Positions 1-12,100 of a stretch of 64,000 nt of DNA are shown piece after piece. The stretch's first letter is position 1; each line of letters begins with the position of its first letter. This DNA is from Fragum whitleyi (Eukaryota > Mollusca > Bivalvia > Cardiida > Cardiidae), in NCBI GenBank assembly GCA_948146395.1, contig OX411543.1, positions 72,034,948-72,098,947 of the forward strand, given 5' to 3'. Under the pieces are notes generated by a model. It was not told the origin of the DNA and searched no databases. It saw only the letters and a list, made by a program, of their open reading frames with translations. The position numbers and the translations under genes are program-made.

Positions 1-579
1 AGAGGCGTAGCTAGCCACACATAGTAAATATAAGTTTACCTGATGGTCTACAGATTTTTTTAGACCCTTTCTATGTATCAAGGGCATAGTGAAGACTCTG
101 GTGAGACTGTGCAGATGCACAGGCTGGTCAGAGTCTTTGCTTTGCACACATATTTGAAATTGTTGGAAATCTCACATACAGGCTCATATATATCTTAGTT
201 TGCTGTTCCCCATGTAAATTAAGAAAAGTTATCAGAGTTAATCTAGTTTAAAGTTTGATCTAGCTTGTAATTCATACCTTTGTAAGAACATTTATAAAGT
301 TTTTAAGAGCTGTAAGTTTGTCATCTTCAATAGATCTGTGGATGGCTATTTCCTGTCTGAACATAAAATTCAGGGTTGACTCTAAATCCTGCATGTAAAC
401 ACCTGCCCTGAAATAGTAAAGAATTTTTAATTTGGGCATGTTTTAACACCAATTTTAACTGAAATTCAGTTGAATTGAGGTTGGAGCACCTTTCCATGGG
501 TTCAAGGTTTTTCTCACCAGAAATCCTTCCAGGCTTCCTGCTGATTATCCTACTTACAATCACAAAAGATGGAAAGGAT
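1..579. other. QSOX intron / unexplored sequence
   Basis: Lies downstream of QSOX exon 6 and before the next, unseen exon. I see no splice-bordered QSOX block and no convincing gene or repeat here. Confidence 0.4.
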
Positions 580-1300
580 TTTTGAAATAAGAGGGCCAGA
601 GTGGCTCTTAACCACTCACTTGAATTTAATTGGTCCAGTGGATCTCACCCAAGTAACTTTCTGGCAAAGTTTCATTCACATTTGCCTAGTTGTTGAAGAA
701 GAGGATGTTATTCCAAGAATTCAAAGTGAAAATAGTCCCTTCCCATCTATTGGTTATTGAGGAGAAGATGTTAAAAGAATTTGGGCTCAAAATAAGCCCC
801 GCCCTGCCACCCCTTTATTAATGGGCCAATCACAATTTTGTGAACCATTTTTGAAGAGGGTCACCCAAGGAACATTCTGGTAAAGTTCCCTTGAAATCGG
901 CCAAGTGGTTCAGGAGGAGATGTCGTCAAAAGATTTTAGGCTCAAAATAAGCCCCACCCATATTTATAGGCTAATCAAATTTTTGTAAACAATTTTTGAT
1001 GAGGGTCACCAAATGAACATTCTGGTAAAGGCCAAAGATCAGGAGGAGATGTTGTTCAAAGATTTCAATTTAAAGAAGTTCCAAGCCCTGCCATGCCCAT
1101 ATTTATGAGCTAATCAGAATTTTGCGAACAATTTTAGAAGAGGGACACCCAAGAAATATTCTGGCAAAGTTTAATTAAATTAGGCCCAGTGGTTTCTGAG
1201 AAGAAAAAGATTTAAATTGTTGATGATGGAAGGTGGATGACAGACTCAGGGTGATTCTTATAGCTCCCCTTAAGGAAGTGGTGCTTAGGTGAGCTAAAAT
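580..1300 (-). repeat. Decayed satellite-type composite element
   Basis: Four diverged units each carry GGGTCACCCAAG-like and ACATTCTGGTAAAGT-like cores followed by a GGAGGAGATGTTG-like stretch. The right end reads AGCTCCCC..GTGCTTAGGTGAGCTAAAA, a worn copy of the terminal hairpin of the better-preserved elements at 31921-37217, 45238-46487 and 55078-55752. Confidence 0.5.
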
Positions 1301-1931
1301 TGTAGATGGAACGCCATGATTGAGTTTGTTTGTATGGGGTTTAATGCAACTTTCAAAAATATTGTAATTATATTGTAGTGGCTTGTGCACCTATCCAAGG
1401 TTTCCTGTGGTTTCTCACACTGGTACAACATTTCATCCAAGCCAACAGCTGTTGATCTCTCGAAGGCATACTTCTTAGCAAATACCTATTGGTGGAAGAT
1501 AAATTACTGGTGTCACTTTGACCTTTGTCAAGTTCAGATGAGTGTTGGCCTTGCCTGGCTTCAAAACCCCAGGATTGTCAGCTCAATGCCTAACTGACTG
1601 AGCTTGTGAAGGTCCATGATCTAGAGTCAGACAATAACTGTGGTAACTATGAAGCTTTGTCATATTTATTTCATGTAGAGGGCTCTGAATGGCTGAGATG
1701 GTAAATAAAGACACTTTAAAGAAAGGTGCTTTGTTTTCTATGATGGAAGATTTGGGGTATCCTTGTATATACTGACCAATCTATAGGCTCAAATGTCTAC
1801 TTATAATCATCATATTCTAAAATTTGTAATAAGTAGTTTTTTAAGTTCCAACACAAAATCAATTGCCTGTGCCCTAGACCTACAGAGATATATGTCCTAA
1901 CAGTAAATTTACACTGCAAAAATCCTTGTTT

Positions 1932-1993
1932 GGCAACCAAAATGTTGTATCTGCAGCTTAAATGAAGCTGTGGTTACAACATTTTGGTTTCCA
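1932..1993. repeat. Inverted repeat (hairpin)
   Basis: CAACCAAAATGTTGTA .. GCAGCTT / AAGCTGTGG .. TACAACATTTTGGTTT form long imperfect arms round a short loop. The right arm continues directly into the 52-bp tandem array and shares its ATTTTGGTTTCCAAACAAT segment. Confidence 0.65.
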
Positions 1994-2756
1994 AACAATC
2001 AAAAATTGTGATGCTAAATTAGAAATACCATCATTTTGGTTCCCAACCAATTACAATATGTGATGCTCAATTGGAAATTCCATCATTTTGGTTCCCAAAC
2101 AATAACAATATGCGATCTCAATTGGAAATTCCATCATTTTGGTTTCCAAACAATTACAATATGTGATGCTCAATTATAAATTCCATCATTTTAGTCCCCA
2201 AACAATAACAATATGTGATGCTAAATTAGAAATACCATCATTTTGTTCCCAAACAATTACAATATGTGATGCTCAATTGGAAATTCCATCATTTTGGTTC
2301 CAAAACAATAACAATATGCGATGCTCAATTGGAAATTCCATCATTTTGGTTTCCAAACAATTACAATATATGATGCTCAATTATAAATTCCATCATTTTG
2401 GTTCCCAAACAATAACAATATGTGATGCTTAATGAGAAATTCCATCATTATGGTTTCCAAACAATTACAATATGTGATGCTTAATAGGAAATTCCAACAT
2501 TTTGGCTGCCAAACAATTACAATATGCGATGCTCAATTGGAAATTCCATCATTTTGGTTTCCAAACAATTACAACATGTGATGCTCAATTATAAATTCCA
2601 TCATTTTGGTTCCTCCCAAACAATAACAATATGTGATGCTTAATGAGAAATTTCATCATTATGGTTCCCAAACAATTACAATATGTAATGCTTAATAGGA
2701 AATTCCAACATTTTGGCTGCCAAACAATTACAATATGTAATGCTCAATCAGGAATT
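1985..2756 (+). repeat. Tandem array, ~52-bp monomer, about 15 copies
   Basis: Successive CAATATGTGATGCTCAATT cores start at 2161, 2213, 2264, 2316 and 2368, giving a 51-52 bp period. Each unit also has ATTCCATCATTTTGG and CCAAACAATTACAAT. Copies differ by a few substitutions and 1-bp indels. The open frame across it is a by-product of the repetition. Confidence 0.9.
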
Positions 2757-2986
2757 CCATCCTGTCTAACTTTGGAACTGTAAAAAAAGATAACAAGAAC
2801 AGGAAATATTGCTACTCTTTTTCTATCATATAATTTGGATACTTTTTCAAAAATTCTAATTGTCATCTTCATCTTTATAAATGCTATTGATTTAATTCCT
2901 ACTGCTTCCTACTTCTTCCTCTTAGACTGGTACCAGAGTCAACTTTAATAAAGTAGTCAGTGGAACAAGTCTAGGTTCCTTCTTAC

Positions 2987-3142
2987 TTCTTGGTTTGTAA
3001 ATCTGAGACTGGTTCCTGTTCTTTACTATACATTTTCATTTCCATCTCTATTTGTTTAACATACTGGTCCCCAACTTCTAGTTCATTTGAGGTAAGTAAA
3101 CTCTTTAAAGCGCCAACAAGTCCCTCTTTGGTATTATTTTTC
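2987..3142 (-). CDS. QSOX: Probable QSOX exon 6 (interdomain linker)
   Basis: 156 bases opened by acceptor TATCTTTCAG and closed by donor GTAAGA. The phase fits exon 5 exactly (AA|G, Lys) and the frame is open throughout: NNTKEGLVGALKSLLTS, then GDQYVKQIEMEMKMYSKEQ. Polar, helix-prone sequence fits the variable linker after the second thioredoxin domain, but that linker is poorly conserved, so the call rests on splice sites, phase and position rather than motifs. Confidence 0.68.
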
Positions 3143-6100
3143 CTGAAAGATATGGAAAATAACTTTTTTTCATAAAACTCAAATCCTTAGAGTGAGATAA
3201 ATTATTTGAATATCTTTTTCTCAAACTACAGACATTTCTTTAATGTTTTTTTTTTTTTTAAAAATCATAAAGATTTTTCCATTGTCTTTTATTTGGTAAC
3301 GGTATCACTAGAGCTGTGAAATTAAAAAATTTTAAACTCGCAGTGAGATTTGACCCTTCTTTTGTTTTGGTGGTGAAAATAGCTAGACCTTTTTTTCTCC
3401 AAAAACAGCAAAGCTAACGATGACTTAAAGACATAATTATAATCAGTTGATATCTGAGGGCAAACCATGAACATTTACTAAAAAGTTAATTTAAGATGAG
3501 TCCATCAAGTTTTGTGCAATCTGTGTGGCTGAAAAATTGGTTTTTATTTCTCAATGAAAACATTTTGGAGTATGCAGCTATTTTGTAAGCTTCCACAAAA
3601 AGAAGTGCAGTAAGAAATTGCTTTCATTTTTGATGAATCATAGATTTTTGCCTCATGATATTAAATAATAAGATATGAAGAGAGTATTTGTTGATTTAAT
3701 GGAGATATGAAACTAAAAAACTAATCACTCTCATGTATGAATTTGATTTGCTAATTCATACAGTGTGATTAGGTTTTTAGTTTCATACCTCATAAAAAAC
3801 AACAAATACCCTCTCCATCTCTTAATGACAGAATGTCTTAAATCTCTTAATTTCACTTGGACAGCTGCTGTCTATTACAAGCTATTTATAAGGACGAATC
3901 TATAGAAGGCCTCAGAAGTTATGACAAAAATCCATTCACTCTCTGAGCATATTTACAGATTTATAACTTATTTCAGTCTTGTGTTTGAGAGTTTAGAAAA
4001 TGGCAGATACTTTAAACATACATACTTGACCGATAAGCTGGGAATATGAAACCATTTCAATTGCGCAGCACACAACAGTATAATATAGGCAGTTACAACT
4101 GTTTTGCACCGAGCCATCAATTTTCAATAACTATAAATCTATAAAACTATTAAAGATTCTCCTTACTTGGCTAATCTTGTAAAGGTACCATCTCTATTAA
4201 TGAGGTACAATGAAGGAAAAACTGTCACAACAAACTTCTTAACAGCATCCTTTAACATTCGTCTAACTAGTAACTGACTGTACTGGAATGTATCTAGAAT
4301 AACCTAAAATTAGAGAAAAATATGTGTTACAGTGGCATAACGCTGACAAAACATACTATTTATAGTTAAAGTTATAATTATCTACCTAAAAGAGCACATC
4401 AATTGCAGCCCTGTGATTTCTGGCCCGGCTCCTGCTGCTTGAGTAAAATGGTAGCCCCCACTCTGAGAGATAATCAGAGATAGCAGGACACTGCTTTTAT
4501 CCCAGGACAAAATTAAAGTCTGAGGACTGAGATATCAGTTGGTCCATATATTAGTTTTTTTTATAATTAGACCTTTCCTGCTTTTCAAACTTTTAGACTA
4601 GTCCAAATTGAAAGAAGTTGCAGATGTCAAAGAAAAGTGGATGCAATTTGAAAAGAAATCATCCAATGTGGCAGAAAACATTGTTAGAAAGGTGGAGATT
4701 ATAGAAATCAATTTCTCCCCTTTGTTAAATATAAGTCACTTAAGGTCAAGGGGCTTCACAGACAAGGGTTACTCAAGACTTTATATCATATCCATGGCTC
4801 AGTGCAAAATAATTGTAACATCATATAAACATATAGGCTGTTACAACTGTTTTGCCCTGAGCTACTGAAATTATTTCAAAGAAGTTGCAGATGATAGATT
4901 ACAATTGATGTTTGAAAGCCTTTGATTTTTAGGTATTACACATGGGATAATATGAGAAAATTGCTTGTTAAAAGCTATTCTTCATTTTCCACATTTTTTA
5001 AAAATATTTTTTATCTAACAGGGTTGTACAAAGGGTCTTTTAAAGGCAGGATTGCGTGATAATAGATAAATACAAACTGTCCTTAAGACAGAAGTATAGG
5101 GCACTAGAAAGAGGGAATGATTTTCATTTAAGAGATAAGAGAGTATTTTTTATTTCATTGAGGTATGAGACTGAAAACCTTGTCACACTGTATGAATACG
5201 CAAAGCAGATTCATACATGAGTGTGATTAGGTAAGAATATCTCTGATATTTGTTATAGCAGACATGTGGAGCTATCTGAGCAATTTCTAAATTCATTAAA
5301 ATTCCTATGTTATCAGCCGTATCTATAGCCTGTCAGTGCTCATTTGAATTGTTAAAAATAACCATGACAACAAGTGATCACAACAAATGATTTCAATTAC
5401 AAATAACAGATTCAGGTGGTCTTATGTTTATTTAATCTGGAGCCCTGAGAATTATTTGAATCCAAATTATTCATAGGGAGGGAAGGATAAGAAGCCTATA
5501 ATATCCAATATTCAGTTCTAATTGACACTATCTTGTCCTAAATAGTATCATGTTTCAATTATCAATTTTATAAAGCACCTGCGTACAGACTGTATCCTAA
5601 AGATATCTAGAATTCCTAGTTATGCCATCTCAAACCAGCCCTGCACGCAGGATGACAAAACGGTACAAACTGTTTGTAAATTATACCCTGATTTGCCGAC
5701 AAGTGCTTGTGCAAAGGGGGTATAGTTTAAGAACAGACCATTTTGCCATCCTGGGGTCCATTTTACTAAACTTCTTATGAAAAATTTAATTGATAGTCAA
5801 AATCGTACCTGGTGTTTTTATTCATTGTTGGATCAGCCTTGCAAGGTCTCACTGGAATCGTCTTTAGAAGACGATTCCAAGGAGATGATGCATGGCAGAA
5901 TTCCAAATTTATTTACTTCTGTAGAAGCAATTTTGATTTTTGACTTACGCAAAAAATGATCACAAGATGTTTAGTAAAATGGGCCCCTAAATGCAAGGCT
6001 GGTTAAGTTAAAGTGGCAGATGTCTCTCTTACATTTACCCTTACCCTGATGAATATGAATTCTGTTTTCAACCAGTTACAATTATTTCGGATATTTCAAC

Positions 6101-9100
6101 CAGCATGGCTGATAATTACTGTCATCTCACATATAGTTAACCCTTGTCATGCTGAACCTGGAATATTCCTGCTTTGGCAGGAGCTATAGACAATCATCAG
6201 CCTGCACATAATGTGCAGTCTGATATTGGTCTACACCATCTATTTCTCACTTTCAAACCAGAATTGTCAATAGATATAGTTTTTCAAATAAAAATTGACC
6301 TACAGTTTGTACTTTCAGAGCTTCTTGTCCTTTGATTTTGATGTAATTTTTAGCCAAAATTAATTCAGCATGACAAGGGTTAAGAAGAATATAGTTGCCA
6401 GTGCATACTAAGATCAAAATATACATCCATGCAGGCTGATCTTGGCCTTTACTGTCTACCAAGGCTTTGTATATGTTATGAACAGAATGTAAAGTGCTAT
6501 TAAATAATAATGAAAACTTCAGTGAGACAACATCAAAAGATAGATATTGGTGTATCATTCTTGGATACAGCTGTATCAAAATATTTTTTTTACAAATATT
6601 CATCTTTTGATGTCGTCACATTGAAGTTTTCATGAAACTGTGACCATGACCTTTAAGCAATCCAGAACTTACACCATCCCATGATTGAGAATGATTCTGC
6701 CATAACATTTTAAAATCTATCCATAAATTTAAGATTAAATTGGTACAAACAAATTCTGGCAGACAGACACACAAACTAACACACATAACACAGACTTATT
6801 ATAGTGCAAACTACTATACTTTGGATGTTTTTCTTTTCTTTTTCTACTCTTTGCCAATTATGTTAGGTGTAACACATGAAATACCCAAAAACATCCCTTA
6901 TATTTGGAAATTTACCATGCATTCATGTTACATTTAAATAACACTATGTTCACAAATATGATATTAACTAGAGAGCCATGAATGGCTTGAGTCGCTCCAC
7001 AGGCTTTTAGATATTTTGAATTCTACTGATGTTGAAATGATTTTCAAAGTTTCAACTATATGACATATAGAGAAATGACCTCTGCCCATAAAAGACATAC
7101 TTTTCATCCAATCACAATAATTTTTGGCTGCATGATAATGAGTCATCCAAAGGTCATACAAAAAAAGATTGATTGATATCCATCAGTTACACTCTGAGAG
7201 AATGATTTTCAAAGTTTCCACTATATAACATATATATTATAAAGAAATGACCTCTTCCATATACATATTTTTCATCCGATCACTATAATTTTTGGTAGAC
7301 TGATAAAGGGTCATTCAAGGATCATTCCAGTGAAATTTGGTTGATATCCATTGACTACATTCTGAGAAAATGATTTTCAAAGTTTCCACAATATAACATA
7401 TAGAGAAATGACCTCCACCCATAAAATACATATTTTTCAACCGATCACAATGATTTTTTGTAGAATGATAAAGGGTCACACAAGAATCATTCATGTGAAA
7501 TTCCAATGGTATCCATCAATTAGAATCTGAGAAAACTCACTTTTTACCATATTTGGAAATTAGCCACAACCATTAAATCCATGTTTTTTCATTGGATCAA
7601 AATTTCATAAACAACTTTGAAAGAGGGTCACCCAAGAATCATTCCTGTGAAGTTTTGTTGAAATTCATCCAGTAGTTTATGAGGAGAAGATTTTTAAAGA
7701 AAAAGTTTACGACCGGACGCACTGACACACAGACGGACGCACGACAGACACAACGCCATGACAATAGCCCTAGTGGCTTTCAGCCAGCGGAGTTAAAAAA
7801 CAAAAAAACATTACAAGTATTGTTTCAATTATATCTTTGTAATAATAAGAGCAATTGCTGTGGGTGCCTAAAGTTGGCAGTTGATTGCTGAATGGTTATT
7901 GAAATTGCTGGAAAGTGGATAAAATCTAGGTCGAAAAAGGGGCGTTATTTACACAAAATGCATCAAGGGTTATTTCTCTTGATGGTATAGGTTTCCCTTT
8001 TTGATAGTCACTGGTGAACATGTGTGACAAGTTTAAAGTGAATGCCTTCAGTGGAACTTAACCCTTGTCATGCTGAACCCAGGATATTCCTGTTTTGAAA
8101 GGGGGTATAGACAAAGATCAGCCTGCACCTATATGCAGTCAGATCTTAGTCAACACCACCTGTCTGTCCCCTTTCAAGGCAGGGTTGTAAATGAATTTAG
8201 TCCTCAAAAAGAAAGGATATCTACAATCTTTGATTCTAAGGCTTTCAGTACTTTGATATGAGTGCAATTTTGAAAGAGGATTTTAATTCAGCACGACAAG
8301 GGTTAAGATATCACAAAATGTCAAATTTCACACATGACAACGAATCGCCAAGACTTAAGAAATACCTCAGGTCTTCTCTGAAAATGGCCGAGCTAAAAAT
8401 TTGAGACACTTGCAAATTATAGCACACCTTTGTTAAGTTCAATTGAACTCTGTATTAATCAATGTTAACCCTTGTCATGCTGAACCTGGAATATTCCGGC
8501 TTTGGCAGGAGCTATAGACAAACATCAGCCTGCACATATGTGCAGTCTAATGTCAGTCTACACCATCTGTTTCTGACTTTCAAACCAGAATTGTGAATAG
8601 ATTTAATTTTTCAAATAAAAATTGACCTACAGTTGGTACTTTCAGTGCTTTTTGCTCTTTGATTTTGATAAAAAAAAAAAAATTAGCAATTTTTTTTTCA
8701 CTATGACAAGGGTTAAGATAACTCCCATTTCAACAGCCTCAGTTTCAAAACAAGAAATGTAATTTTAACCTTTCAACTGCAGCCATGCCTCTGATCCCTG
8801 GTCAGACTGGTGTTAGTTGGATTCCCAAAGGGCATCGAAAAATAGTGAACAACGGTTTGATTGCAAAATAATCTTCACAAAATTTACCATTGTTGTTTTT
8901 CATATTCTTATACATGTATATATTCTTATTTGACACAAGATTTTAACCCTTGTCATGCTGAACCCGTAATATTCCTGCTTTGGCAGGAGCTACAGACAAA
9001 CATCAGCCTGCACATATGTGCAGTCTGATGTTAGTCTACACCACCTGTTTCTCAATTTCAAACCAGAATTGTGAATAGATTCAGTTTTTCAAATAAAAAT

Positions 9101-12100
9101 TGACCTACAGCAGGTACTTTCGGTGCTTTTTGCCTTTGATTTTGATTGACAATTTTAAGCCAAAATTTATTCAGCATGACAAGGGTTAACACAATAAATA
9201 CAGTCAAACCTGTCTTAGCGGCTACCTGTAGTCATCAAGCAACCTGTCCTAAGGAAGTGGCCACGAAGTTCACAAATGAAACAATTACACTGAAACTGAC
9301 CTGTATTAAGCAACCATCTACCATAAGCAAACACTTTTTGAATGTCCCTTGGGAGCTTGCTTAAGACAGGTTTGACTGTAAGTAGAAAGCAGGGAGTGTA
9401 GACTAAGATCAAACAATGCTGGATCAAACAACACTGAATCTGTGTAGGCTGATATTTCTTTAATCTTTTCCTGTTTTACAAAATTTTGGACCTGTCCATA
9501 TTCAAAGGTTTTGCAGACGAAAATTTAAAGTGGATTTAATTTGAAAAATAACCATTCAGTAGGGTAGAAAATAGTGTGGAAACAGAAGAAATTGCTTGTC
9601 AGAAGCAATTTCTTCTTTTTCCGCAATGTTTTCTCAATCATAGTAAAAATCAGGGATTAAATAGCAAAGGGTTAAACTATCTGCCAAAGCTTTGTGTACA
9701 GCAGGCATATATATTATACATTTAACTGTTTTGTATGAAAAAAAAAAAATCTAACGAGGTTGGGGGAATAATTGATAATTGTCAAGGCTCTGCCTAGACA
9801 ATTATCAATTCCCACAACCAAGTTAGATATTTTTTCATTCAATACACAAAGTACATATTATATTTATTTTATAACCTCTATTTGCCTTGTCTTTTGACGA
9901 TATTTCTAACAATGCAAGTTTCTAAAAATAACCGCATTATGTCATTGTTCTAAAAATATCCATGTGATAATATCATAAAAAATATCATATGGGATGTTAT
10001 CACACAGATATCTGTACAGTTATAAGATAAATGTGAATTGTATGAGAAAGAGAAAGTTTTATATGATATCATATTTTATCTTATAACTATACAAATATCC
10101 AATATCCATGTGATAACATCCCGTATGATATTTTTTATGATATCACATAGTTATTTTTAGAACAAAGATATAATGCAGTTATTTTTAGAAACTTGCATTT
10201 CAGTTAGAAACATCGATGAAAAGAAGACAACTAAAGATTATAAGATAAATATAATACATACTTAGTGTATTGTATGAAAAAAATATCTAACCTCAGGTTA
10301 TGAGAATTGATATTGTCTCAGCAGAGCCTCGACAATTTCAATTCTCCCAACCTCATAAGATATCTTTCATCATATAATACACTAAGTACATATTATATAT
10401 CTATTACACTTGACATCTAAAGGCTTTGTTTTATTAATTTGGTATTTCAAAATCACACATTCAATATCCTCTATGAATTAAACAGCTCACCTCCCTTCCC
10501 ACATAAGAATCCTCCTCTTCAAATATAAAAGCCATATGTTTGTGACTATCTTTGGCTTCATCCCAGATGTGCTCCATTGATCTGAAAAAATAGAAATCAA
10601 GTTTAACAAAGCCAATGTCCCATAGTTTTAATCAGAGGACCCGTAAAGATTGCAAGGAAAGATCAGTCTAAAATCTTTATTTCTCAATGAAACTTTTTGT
10701 TGCTGGTACTACTTTGAATTATCTGGTACTAAATGATTTGAAATTGAAACCTAAAAATCTTTTTTATCAGTCACCATGGTTTTATTTCATCAAACTATTA
10801 ATGCCCCCGAAACATCTTATTCAAAAGTTTGACCTTAATAGATGACCTTGATCTTCTTAGATGACCTTGGTATCAGCAGGTGCATATCCTTGAGATCTAT
10901 GATCATGACAAATATAAGGACTATTTCTTAAAATAGGTTTTAGGCATTGTCAATGATTTTTTTTATTAAGGTAGTGGACCAGTAATAGTTCTGCCACATT
11001 TTGTAACTCATTATCTTTCACAATGTTGACCAAGGTTTCCTAATGAAATTCATTAGCGAACCTCGGTTAACACTGCTTAAGCCCATTACTACTAAAATGT
11101 TGCAGAACTATCATGGGTCCACTACCTTAAACTTAATTAAGTTTTGCAAACAGAAGAACAGACAGTTACTGGTATGTTTGTAAGGAACAAAGTGGAGTAA
11201 TTTCCCTTGGCTTCCAAAGACATTAGGCAAAAACATTAGAATATATAACTAACCTTTGTTTTTCCTTACTCTTTCTATGAAATTCTAATCACTTAATCAA
11301 AGGAAGAGGTCCTTTGCAGAGATCCTTAGAGGAACAAGTAAAAATCCCTGCTGGACTCCATTGAAAACAAGAGATGTTCTTAAAACATTTATACACCCCT
11401 TAAAGCAGGTCAATGGCCTATTCTTTGCAACAAAGGGTAAAAACTCACAAGTTATGATGAGTAGAGTTATGGATCTTGTGCACTGAACTTTTCCTCAATG
11501 AGACCTGTTCACCCGTGAAGTTTCATGATTCTAGCTTTCATACTTTATGAGATATACTTCGGACAAAAACAGTCTACGGACGAACCAACCAACAAACAGA
11601 CCAACCGACAAGTGCAAAGTAATATATACCCTCTTCTTTGAAGGGGGGCATGATAATATTTATTGACCTCTAAAATCCGTTCAAAATGATACATCCATGC
11701 TGAAAACTTACTTGATTGGTGCAAGTTTAGGCCAGTGCTCCGGTGGATCAGTTACATTCTGAGCAAAATCCAACAGTTTATGCTTCATCAATGTTAGATT
11801 CTGTTTTTGATATAACTCTCCTAAATCATTGACGGTGGTATATGGCTGGAAAAGCTGTCAAAATAATCAGTAATCAATGTGGATTAATTAGAATTGCAGT
11901 GCATATTGATGGCTCAGTGTAAAACAATTGTAATTGTTTGGGAAGTTACAACTATTTTGCACTGAGCCATCTATATGTACCCATGAGTCAGAGAAATACA
12001 ATGATTTAAAGATTTTTTTGTTTGAGTTCTTTATAGAAAAGGTTTTCAGCTGGAGCGACATATACAATTAACTTCTGGTATTTTGAAGACATGTATTACC

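Noticed and set aside
2139..2432. 97-codon open frame in the 52-bp array
   Set aside because: It is a translation of tandem repeats; monomer length and indels happen to keep it open and it has no start context or splice support.
2990..3175. Plus-strand 61-codon frame
   Set aside because: It is the antisense of QSOX exon 6, which has matching splice sites and phase.
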